From the NCBI GenBank assembly GCA_027314665.1, contig DAHVAK010000152.1, positions 1 through 41,634 of the forward strand: a stretch of 41,634 nt of DNA. Direction: 5' to 3'. The notes beneath the pieces were generated by a model. The model searched no databases and had not been told where the DNA came from. It saw only the letters and a program-made list of their open reading frames with translations. This document shows positions 15,086-22,730 of this stretch, in pieces (position 1 is the first letter of the stretch; every line of letters begins with the position of its first letter). Source of the stretch: Spirochaetales bacterium (lineage in GTDB: Bacteria > Spirochaetota > Spirochaetia > DAHUYW01). Position numbers and translations under genes: made by a program.

Positions 15086-17824
15086 GTGAACCAGGTCGAG
15101 GCGATCATTGCAGGGAGACTCGCGGATGAGGAGAGCGTCTTCGTCTTTCCCTCCGAGGTCGCCGCCCGCTTCTGGCATCGCCGGTCGCTCGAGCTGACGG
15201 ATTTGCGCGCGGTGAGGGATGGGCGCTTTCTCTCGTGGGATCGCTTCAAGGAGGAGACCTTCTCGCTCACACGCAAGGAGCGCCCCGTCAACGGGATCGC
15301 GCGCTCCCTGTTTGCGGCCTCACTCCTTGCCGAGAACGCCGCACGCGGCCCGGAGGATGCGCCCCTGCTGCGCTCGCTCGTGCACCCGGAGTTCGCGGAC
15401 AACTCGCCCGCCTTCTTGAAGCAGCTCACCGGCCTCCTCCCCCAGCTCGAGGGCCTTCTTGCCGCCCTTGCGGCGGGCGAACGGGCTGCCGGCGGGATCC
15501 CCCTCATCGCGCCCGAGGTTCGCTACGATCTTGAGCTCCTCTCCGCGCGCTACGGGCGGTTTCTGTCGACCAACGCCCTCTTCGAGCCCTCCGGCGAGCG
15601 TGTTGATCTTTCGCGCCTCGCGCGCAGCTACCATCTCTTCTTTCCCGAGGTGATCGAGGACTACCGCGCCTTCGCCCCCTGGCTCGACAGCCCCAAGGTC
15701 TCGCTCGTCCCAGTTCCCGCCCAAGCCCGCTCTGCGATGGTGCGCTTTCCGAGCGCGATCCACGAGCTCCGTAACCTCTGTGTCGAGCTCGCCGATCTCC
15801 TGGATCGGGGGGCGCGGGTCGAAGAGATCGCAGTCAGCGTCGCCGATCTCGCCCACTGGGAGCCTCACCTCCGGGCCGAGGCCGCGCTGCACGGCCTGCC
15901 CCTCGACTTCCGGCAGGGGCGGGCCCTCTCCGAATACCCTGCCGCTCGCGTGTTCGCGGCAATCGGGGCGTGCGAGGCGGAGCGCTACAGCCTCGAGGCG
16001 GTGAAGCAGCTTCTCCTCGATCGGGCGATTCCCTGGCGGGAGGCGAGCGACTTTCGCGAGCTCGTCCGCTTCGGAGTCGAGCACCAGTGTCTCGCATCCT
16101 TTACCGAAGGGGGGACCTCGCGCGACCCGTGGCGCTTCCACCTCGAGCGTCTCGGCGAGCGGCGCCTCCTGTCCCTGTACAGCCACCTCCGTCGAGAGCT
16201 CTCCGGCATCGTCGGCGCGCAGGGTTTTTCGGAGCTGAAGGCGAGGCTTCTGGCCTTTGCGTCGGCGCGCCTTGATCCGGGCCGCTGGCCCGAGGAGAGC
16301 CGGCGGGTCTTCGAGTACTGCCTCGAGTCGCTCGGCGACTTCGTGGACACGGAGACTACCCTCACGGGCGTGCGCGCCCCCTCGCCCTTTGCGCTGTGGC
16401 GGGCGCATCTCGAGGAGCGGATCTACGTGCAGCGCTCGACGGTCGCCGGAATCGCGGTCTATCCCTATCGCGTAGCGGCCGGGATCGGACCGCGCTACCA
16501 CTTTCTCGTCGGCGCAAGCCAAGCGGCGACGCGCGTCGAGTGGCCCCTGTTCCCGATCCTGCGCGACGACGAGCGCAGGCGCCTCGGAATCCTCGATCGC
16601 TCCTTTTCCGACGACTTTCTCACCCTCTATGCCCAATCCGGGGAGGAGGTCCGCGCGAGCTGCAGCCGCGAGGACTTCATCGGACCGCAGCTCGCCCCGG
16701 GCTGGTTCGTCTCGCGCGGCAGCGTGCGCGAGTGGGAGGAGCGGGAGCGGCTCTCCGCCCGCGACCGATTTCTTCGGGAGCGCGCGGTCTGGACCGGAGG
16801 ATTGAGGGAGGATGAGCCCCTCTTCCCGGTCCAGAAGCGGGGAATGGAGCATATCCTCGCCACCGCGTGGAGCTCTCGCGCGAGCGACTTCACTCAGTCG
16901 CCGATCGAGGAGGTCGCCCTGCGAAAGCGGCTTCTCGAAGGGATCAGCGACGAAGAGGGCCGGCTCCTGATCTCCCCAACCGCTCTCGAGGGCTACCTAT
17001 CCTGTTCCTTCGGCTTCCTCTTCGAGCGGCTCCTCCAGGTGCCGAGGCCCCGCGAGGAGGCGGCGATGGAGGATCCCCTCCTTATCGGCACCCTCGCGCA
17101 CCAGGTCCTGAAGGCCCTCTTCGAGCGGGTCGGCGCCGAGGACGGCGGGGTGCTCGCCGGGCGCGAGGCCCAACAGGGGGCCTGGGTCGGCGAGGCGGTC
17201 AAGGAGGTCTTCGCCCGCTGGGAGCGGGAGCGGAGGCTTCCCCTCCTTCCGGTTTGGCGCGACCTTACGCGGAGGCTCCGCGAGGCCCTTTCCGCCCTCC
17301 TTGACCTCGAGCGCGAGCGCTTCACGGGATTCGAGGTCGGCGAGCTCGAGGAGAGCCTTACCGCGAGGGGCCCGATCGAGGGAGTGATCCTCGAGGGGAA
17401 GATCGACCGAGTCTCCTACCGCGACGGGCAGGCGCTCATCGTCGACTACAAAAAGCATCACCATCCCTCCCTGCGTGACATCCGCGGGCAGGAGGGCGAG
17501 AGAGCCTCCTCGTTCCAAATCCCCTTCTATGTCCACCTCCTCGAGCGGAGGGGAACCCCGGTCGGTTGGGCGGGATACTACGACATCGAGGAGGGCAGAT
17601 ACGCCCCCGTGCTCGAGGAGCGCCCTGAGGGAGCCGACCGGGCGGCTCGACAGGGTCCGCTCGATCGCGAGGAGATGACGCTGCTGCGCGGAAAGCTCGA
17701 AGAGTGGATCGCAGAGATGGCAAGCGGTCTGCGGGGCGGTGACTACCGGACTCCCGACTCGCAGAGGGGCTGCGAGGCCTGTGCGCTTCGCTCGATCTGC
17801 CGCAAGCGGTACACGGTGAGGTAG
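15086..17824 (+). CDS. addB: AddB/RexB-type nuclease subunit of the AddAB complex
   Basis: With AddA this forms the helicase-nuclease that resects double-strand breaks for RecA. The C-terminus holds a RecB-type PD-(D/E)xK nuclease: His672 in GTLAHQVL, Asp774 in GKIDRV, Asp787 and Lys789 in IVDYKK, and a downstream QIPFYVH. Cys640, Cys896, Cys899 and Cys905 have the AddB 4Fe-4S spacing that clamps this domain. The N-terminus lacks a Walker A P-loop, so the subunit probably cannot hydrolyse ATP, as in RexB. I choose GTG 15086 (912 residues), whose GTGA overlaps a short upstream frame. GTG 15071 would add five residues but has GGAGG only 1 nt away. It ends 2 nt before addA. Confidence 0.9.
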   Translation: MNQVEAIIAGRLADEESVFVFPSEVAARFWHRRSLELTDLRAVRDGRFLSWDRFKEETFSLTRKERPVNGIARSLFAASLLAENAARGPEDAPLLRSLVHPEFADNSPAFLKQLTGLLPQLEGLLAALAAGERAAGGIPLIAPEVRYDLELLSARYGRFLSTNALFEPSGERVDLSRLARSYHLFFPEVIEDYRAFAPWLDSPKVSLVPVPAQARSAMVRFPSAIHELRNLCVELADLLDRGARVEEIAVSVADLAHWEPHLRAEAALHGLPLDFRQGRALSEYPAARVFAAIGACEAERYSLEAVKQLLLDRAIPWREASDFRELVRFGVEHQCLASFTEGGTSRDPWRFHLERLGERRLLSLYSHLRRELSGIVGAQGFSELKARLLAFASARLDPGRWPEESRRVFEYCLESLGDFVDTETTLTGVRAPSPFALWRAHLEERIYVQRSTVAGIAVYPYRVAAGIGPRYHFLVGASQAATRVEWPLFPILRDDERRRLGILDRSFSDDFLTLYAQSGEEVRASCSREDFIGPQLAPGWFVSRGSVREWEERERLSARDRFLRERAVWTGGLREDEPLFPVQKRGMEHILATAWSSRASDFTQSPIEEVALRKRLLEGISDEEGRLLISPTALEGYLSCSFGFLFERLLQVPRPREEAAMEDPLLIGTLAHQVLKALFERVGAEDGGVLAGREAQQGAWVGEAVKEVFARWERERRLPLLPVWRDLTRRLREALSALLDLERERFTGFEVGELEESLTARGPIEGVILEGKIDRVSYRDGQALIVDYKKHHHPSLRDIRGQEGERASSFQIPFYVHLLERRGTPVGWAGYYDIEEGRYAPVLEERPEGADRAARQGPLDREEMTLLRGKLEEWIAEMASGLRGGDYRTPDSQRGCEACALRSICRKRYTVR

Positions 17825-17826
17825 CG

Positions 17827-20800
17827 ATGGGCCCACGGAGGAGGCTCGATTCCGAGCAGGGGCTCGCCGTCGAGGTCGAGCGCAACGCGGTCGTTTCGGC
17901 CGGCGCGGGATCGGGCAAGACCACGGTCCTCGCGGAGCGCTATGCGCGCCTGGTGCGGGAGGGCCGCGCCGGCGTCGAAGAGATCCTCACCCTCACCTTC
18001 ACCCGCAAGGCAGCCGCAGAGATGCACGAGCGCATCTACGGTCTGCTGCTTGAGGACCGGGAGCTTCCGGGGGTGGGGGAGCAGCTTGCCCTCTTCGATC
18101 GCGCCCAGATCTCGACCTTCGACAGCTTCTGCGGGCAGGTTGCCCGCGGGTGGTCGCAGCGCTACGGGGTTCCGCAGAGCTTTGCAGTCGCCGACGAGGA
18201 GCGTGGGGACGAGGCCGAGGGCATCGCCCTGGAGTTCATCCTGGCGAGATGGGAGCATCCGGCGCTGGGTGAGTTCATCCGGGTGAACGGCTTCGAGCGG
18301 GCCTACCGCGGACTGTTCGCTTCGATCTCGCGGAGCTACCTCTCGATCGCCGAAAAGCGCGATTTTCCGCAGATGGGGAGAAGGCAGCTTTCCGAGCTCG
18401 AAGGGGTGCTCCGCTCCGAGACTGCCCGCCTCGCGGGGCTCCTTGCCGCGATCCGCGCGCTCGACGCCCGCGCTGCAAAGGTGGTGGCCGAGGCGCACGC
18501 CGCGATCGATCGGCTGCCCGATCTCGCCGCGCTCGCGGAGGGAGGCGCTTTCCCGGAGCTCGGTGATGCCCTTGCGACCCTGCGCTTCTCCAAGCGCACC
18601 GGAGCGGGAGGATCCGAGGCGATCCTCGAGTACAAGGAGCTCGTCGACGCGTCCGCGATCGCCATTGCGACCCTTCTCTCCGTCGTCGAAACCCTCGCCT
18701 CGAGGGGGCTTCTCGTCGGGATGTTTGGGCTGCTCGGGGACTTTCAGGAGAGCGTCCTCGCGCGCAAGCGGCGCAGCGGCCTGTTGAGCTTCCGCGACGT
18801 CGCCGAGCTCGCTATCCGCATCCTCATCGAGAACCGCCCCTTGCGGCGCTTCTACAAGGAGCGCTTTCGCTACATCTTGGTCGACGAGTTTCAGGACAAC
18901 AACGAGCTGCAGAAACGCCTCCTGTACCTCCTTGCCGAGCGGATCGGAAGCGAGGGAGAAGGGGTGCCTCGAGCTGAGGAGCTTGCAGGCGATAAGCTCT
19001 TCTTCGTGGGGGACGAGAAGCAGTCCGTCTATCGCTTCCGGGGAGCGGACGTGAGCGTCTTCAAGGGACTTGGCGAGGAGATCACGGGAAGCGGCGGGAT
19101 CGCCCTCTCGCTCGGGGTCAACTATCGCAGCCGCCCGGAGATGATCGCTTTTCTCAATAGTCTCTTTCCCCGCGTTATGGCGGATGCGCACGCCGACTAC
19201 GAGGCGCGCTGGCAGCCGCTCGCTCCGCCCAAGCAAGCGCAGGGCGCGGGCAGCCCCTCCGGCGACGGGGGGGCGCCGGTGCGGCTCTTCTACAAGCCCT
19301 ATCGCCCGGAGGCGGGCGGGGACGAGCGTGCGGAAAGCGACGACGCCGAGGCCTGGTACCTCGCCCGCTTCATCCGCGACTCGGTGGAGCGCAAGCGGCT
19401 TTCGATTCGAGAGGGTGATACCGAGCGAGCGGCCGGCTATGACGACTTCGCCCTTCTCCTGCGCTCCACCGGCAATCAGATCCGCTACGAGCGTCTCTTC
19501 CGCCGCTTCGGCATTCCCTACACCACGCAGAGCGTGCGGACCCTCTTTCTCGAAGCCCCCTTGAACGACCTCTACAACCTCCTCGAGCTGGTCGTCAACC
19601 CAGAGGACCGCGCCGCCTACGCCGCCGCGCTGCGCTCGCCGCTCGTCAACCTGTCCGACGAAATCATCGCGCGCCTCCTTCTCAACGGCAGGAGCGCCTT
19701 CTCGGCGCAGGAGCCGCTCGACGACCTGCCCCCGCTCGAGCGCGAGAAGTGGCGCCGGGGACGGGACCTCTATGAGAAGCTCTGCGCGAAGGCGGATCTT
19801 GTCCCGATCGCGGAGCTTCTCCGCATCCTCTGGTACGAGTTCGGGTACCGCTACCTTCTCCTTCGCGACCGCGACTATCACGGCTATCTCGACTACTACG
19901 ACTGGTTCACGCGCCTCGCCGAGAGGGCGGATCGCCAGGGAACCCCTCTCGCTCTCTTCCTCGATGCGATCCGCCCGAGCCTGGGCGCCTACGAACGACT
20001 TCCCGAGCTTTCGATCCTGCAGGAGGAGGCGAGGGGTGTCCAGCTTCTCACCATCCACAAGGCGAAGGGGCTGGAGTTTCCGGTCGTGATCCTGGCCAAT
20101 GCCGGCAACAGCGGGCAGGGCTCCTCGGAGGCGAGCGAGCCCTACTACCTCTCCGATACCCATGGGCTGACCCTGAGGTTCTCGAAGCGCGGGAACTACT
20201 TCTACGCCCTCGCGAAGGAGGAGAACGCCCGCAAGGAGCATGCCGAGGCGAAACGCCTTCTCTACGTGGCGCTGACCCGAGCCCGCTCCCACCTCATTGT
20301 CTCCGGCTGTCACAACCGAAACAACCGGACCAGCGAAGACGCCCTGCTCAACATGGTTCTCGGGGCGCTTGACCTGTCCGCGGAAGAGATCGTGCCGATT
20401 GGCGAAGAGAACGCAGGCGGCGATCCGGTCGCGAGGAATCTGCCCATTCCGGTGGAGATCATTCCCGATATCGAGGAGCGCGAGCTCTATGTCCGACCTT
20501 CGGCCGCGGCGTCGGTCGGGGCGGATGGCGGCGCTGCGCCTGGGGTGCGCCGCTCGCTCAGCATCGAGGAGGCCCGCGAGCTCGGGCAGGGCTATGCGGC
20601 GGCACGGAGCATCGAATGGCCGACGCGGCGCACCTCCTGGACGGCTACCGCGCTCAACGCCTTCGCCGCCGAGCGCTCATCCCGGGGGGAGCAGCTGGAG
20701 CTGCCCTTCGATGCCGCGCCCGGCGCGCGAGGTCAGGCGCTCTCGAGCCTCACGGTCGATCCGCTCCTCGAGGCCGAGCGGCTCGAGGAGCCCTTCGGAA

Positions 20801-21339
20801 GCCTCTGCCACCTCGCTCTTGAGCTCGCCCTCGCTCCCGAGCGGGAAGGGAGAGCGCTCACCCCTGCGGGCCTCCTTGCCGAGCTTCCCTTTCGGCTTCG
20901 CGACCTCCTTCCGGAAAGGCATCGCGAGCGCCTCGTCGAACAGGCGATCGAGCTCGCCGCGGGATTCCTCGCCTCCGAGCTCGGACGCGCGGCGCTCGCC
21001 GCGAGCGAGCGCGAAACCGAGAGCTCCTTCCTTTATCGCCACGATGCCGGGGGGCAATCCTTCTTCGTGAGCGGAAAGCTCGACCTGCTCTTTGTTCCGC
21101 CCGCGGGGGAGCCCCCCTGTCTCGTCGATTTCAAGACCGATCGAGAGCTCAGCGAAGGGGCCTACGACGTGCAGATGGCGATCTACCGCCATGCCGCCGG
21201 CGAGCTGCTCGGGCGCGAGGTGAGGGGGGTTCTCTACTATCTGCGGGGGGGGCGCGTCGTCGAGATCTCGCATGAGCCGGACTTGGCGGCGCTGCTGCTT
21301 GCCGCCGCGCAGGAGGCGTCCGCGAGCCCGCCGGGATAG
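17827..21339 (+). CDS. addA: AddA helicase-nuclease subunit
   Basis: This 1170-residue UvrD/Rep-family helicase has a C-terminal RecB nuclease domain. Walker A is AGAGSGKT at residues 25-32, motif Ia gives LTFTRKAAAEM, and Walker B is VDEFQD with Asp353-Glu354. Later come FFVGDEKQSVYRFRGAD (motif III), VNYRSRPEM (IV), TIHKAKGLEFPVVIL (V) and RLLYVALTRAR (VI). The nuclease has GKLDLL with Asp1086, VDFKTD with Asp1101 and Lys1103, and the QMAIYR motif. Length and order fit AddA rather than plain UvrD. It lies 2 nt after addB, and the two subunits make a complete double-strand break repair enzyme. Confidence 0.96.
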   Translation: MGPRRRLDSEQGLAVEVERNAVVSAGAGSGKTTVLAERYARLVREGRAGVEEILTLTFTRKAAAEMHERIYGLLLEDRELPGVGEQLALFDRAQISTFDSFCGQVARGWSQRYGVPQSFAVADEERGDEAEGIALEFILARWEHPALGEFIRVNGFERAYRGLFASISRSYLSIAEKRDFPQMGRRQLSELEGVLRSETARLAGLLAAIRALDARAAKVVAEAHAAIDRLPDLAALAEGGAFPELGDALATLRFSKRTGAGGSEAILEYKELVDASAIAIATLLSVVETLASRGLLVGMFGLLGDFQESVLARKRRSGLLSFRDVAELAIRILIENRPLRRFYKERFRYILVDEFQDNNELQKRLLYLLAERIGSEGEGVPRAEELAGDKLFFVGDEKQSVYRFRGADVSVFKGLGEEITGSGGIALSLGVNYRSRPEMIAFLNSLFPRVMADAHADYEARWQPLAPPKQAQGAGSPSGDGGAPVRLFYKPYRPEAGGDERAESDDAEAWYLARFIRDSVERKRLSIREGDTERAAGYDDFALLLRSTGNQIRYERLFRRFGIPYTTQSVRTLFLEAPLNDLYNLLELVVNPEDRAAYAAALRSPLVNLSDEIIARLLLNGRSAFSAQEPLDDLPPLEREKWRRGRDLYEKLCAKADLVPIAELLRILWYEFGYRYLLLRDRDYHGYLDYYDWFTRLAERADRQGTPLALFLDAIRPSLGAYERLPELSILQEEARGVQLLTIHKAKGLEFPVVILANAGNSGQGSSEASEPYYLSDTHGLTLRFSKRGNYFYALAKEENARKEHAEAKRLLYVALTRARSHLIVSGCHNRNNRTSEDALLNMVLGALDLSAEEIVPIGEENAGGDPVARNLPIPVEIIPDIEERELYVRPSAAASVGADGGAAPGVRRSLSIEEARELGQGYAAARSIEWPTRRTSWTATALNAFAAERSSRGEQLELPFDAAPGARGQALSSLTVDPLLEAERLEEPFGSLCHLALELALAPEREGRALTPAGLLAELPFRLRDLLPERHRERLVEQAIELAAGFLASELGRAALAASERETESSFLYRHDAGGQSFFVSGKLDLLFVPPAGEPPCLVDFKTDRELSEGAYDVQMAIYRHAAGELLGREVRGVLYYLRGGRVVEISHEPDLAALLLAAAQEASASPPG

Positions 21340-21396
21340 CTCGCGCGACCAAAAGCGCGCAAGCTCGCGCGACCAAAGCGCGCAAGCTCGCGCGAC
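21340..21396. repeat. Tandem hairpin repeat between addA and the ROK gene
   Basis: Two and a half copies of a 23-24 nt unit, CTCGCGCGACCAAAGCGCGCAAG in form, occupy nearly all of the 62-bp gap (21340-21363, 21364-21386, partial 21387-21396). Copy 1 has one extra A. Each unit can fold as GCGCG/CGCGC with an 8-nt loop. No T-run follows. The repeats may terminate or insulate the two convergent transcripts. Confidence 0.7.
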
Positions 21397-21401
21397 ACAC
21401 G

Positions 21402-22529
21402 CTATTCGGAGGCTTTCGAGACTTTGACGGCGAGCACGGCAGCGCCCACGAGGTTGGCATTGCTGCCCCGCTCGTCGATGACGGAAGGGCGCAGGTAGTT
21501 GAGGATCCCGAGGCGGCCCATGGCGCGCTGCGCCGAGGGACCAAAATAGGGCAGGGCATAGGAGGGCTTGCCTCCGAGGCAAATCGGAAGATTCTCAGGC
21601 ATTCCATCCCGATGCGCGGCCTTGAGCATGATCCGGGTCGCCATCCCGAGAACCTTCCCGTAGAGCCGGTCGGTATTGACCGCCGCTTCGACCCGCATGC
21701 CGGAGAGCTTGCTGATGAGCCGGCCGGCGACCATCGGATCGGAAAGCCCCGTGCTCTCGCCGTCATCGAGAAATCGCTCGTAGAAGTCGTCGTCACCCAC
21801 GAGGGTGCGAAAGAGGCGCAGCCTCCCCGGACCGGAGAGGATCACCTCGGCCCGCAGGGTGTCGGGATTCCCGCTCGGTCCGGTAAGGACCCCGCCGGGG
21901 GGGGCGAGCTCCTCGGTGACAATCTTGATGAAGCGCTCGAAGGAGGCGCCTACCTCGTTGAACAGGGGTCTGAGCAGCAGCTTATCCAGCGGAATCGCGT
22001 AGCCGGGCTCGTTGGTGTAGTGGAGGCTATCGTCCCGACCATCCCAGTCCACCGCCGGAAAGCGCACCTGCCCTTCGCGCGAGATCCAGACCCCGCCCCA
22101 CCCTCCGCCGAAGACCCAGTACAGCAGCTCGAGGCGCAGGACGCTCCACTCGGCAAGCCCGCCCGCGTTCGCGTCGTTCTCGATTCCGACCGGAAACCCA
22201 TAGTAGCGCTCGAGCGCCGCCTTGAGATTGCGCCCGCTCCAGTTGGGGAGGTTCTGGACCAGCCGAAAGGAGCCGTCCCCGTTCAGAATCCCCGGGCACG
22301 CAATCCCCATCCCGCGCACCTCGCCGCGATCGATGCGCCTCTGGTCGAGAAACTCCCCAATGCGACGGATGAGGGCGTCGGCGAAGCTGTCGAATCCGGG
22401 GCCGTACTCTTCGACCGAGAGGAGGGTTTCCGCGAGGGGGATGTCGGTCTCGCGGAAGAGACCGATCTTGGCGCCAAGCCCGGCGCCGATATCGACGGCT
22501 AGATAGAGGGGGAGGCCTTTGTTCGGCAT
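21402..22529 (-). CDS. ROK-family sugar kinase-like protein lacking the zinc motif
   Basis: The 375-residue protein has the ASKHA fold of ROK proteins: phosphate-1 loop LAVDIGAGLGAKIGLF near residues 9-24, GMGIACPGILNGDG, and the catalytic-Asp segment GIENDANAGGLAEW. A later GGKPSYALPYFGP may be the adenosine site. The ROK zinc signature CxCGxxGCxE is absent; the corresponding region has no cysteines (YTNEPGYAIPLDKLLLRPLF). There is no N-terminal helix-turn-helix, so it is not a ROK repressor. Sugar phosphorylation is plausible but the missing zinc site makes the substrate, or even activity, uncertain. It is convergent with addA and divergent from the HD-GYP gene. Confidence 0.82.
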   Translation of the reverse strand: MPNKGLPLYLAVDIGAGLGAKIGLFRETDIPLAETLLSVEEYGPGFDSFADALIRRIGEFLDQRRIDRGEVRGMGIACPGILNGDGSFRLVQNLPNWSGRNLKAALERYYGFPVGIENDANAGGLAEWSVLRLELLYWVFGGGWGGVWISREGQVRFPAVDWDGRDDSLHYTNEPGYAIPLDKLLLRPLFNEVGASFERFIKIVTEELAPPGGVLTGPSGNPDTLRAEVILSGPGRLRLFRTLVGDDDFYERFLDDGESTGLSDPMVAGRLISKLSGMRVEAAVNTDRLYGKVLGMATRIMLKAAHRDGMPENLPICLGGKPSYALPYFGPSAQRAMGRLGILNYLRPSVIDERGSNANLVGAAVLAVKVSKASE

Positions 22530-22540
22530 AGCTTTCCGGC

Positions 22541-22569
22541 AGTCTACCTCGGTCCGTCCCGCAACGCAA
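22541..22569 (-). promoter_or_regulatory. Promoter of the ROK gene
   Basis: On the minus strand: -35 TTGCGT (22569-22564), a 17-nt spacer, -10 TAGACT (22546-22541), with 11 nt to the ATG. The -35 is weak. Confidence 0.45.
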
Positions 22570-22693
22570 GGCGCCGAGGGTCCGCCCCCGGCGAAGCGGA
22601 CGGCAGGGGTGCCCAGGAGGCGACAAAATCCGCGAAATTATGAAGTTTTTGCTTCGGGAGCGCGACAATTAAGGAGGGAAAGGGGGCGAATCC

Positions 22694-22722
22694 TTGATAG
22701 GTTCCCCGGAATGGAGTAGATT
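22694..22722 (+). promoter_or_regulatory. Promoter of the HD-GYP gene (leaderless or nearly so)
   Basis: -35 TTGATA (22694-22699), a 17-nt spacer, -10 TAGATT (22717-22722). Only 8 nt separate the -10 from the ATG at 22731, leaving no room for a Shine-Dalgarno. Confidence 0.6.
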
Positions 22723-22730
22723 ACCAGCGA

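Noticed and set aside
17743-20313. 856-residue open frame on the minus strand opposite addA
   Set aside because: It mirrors the codon pattern of addA, which has all helicase and nuclease motifs. The antisense product has no recognisable domain, and long antisense frames are expected in GC-rich DNA.
22633-22660. T-run near 22645 considered as a terminator
   Set aside because: Only a 4-bp stem (GAAG/CTTC) surrounds it, and no gene ends nearby on either strand.
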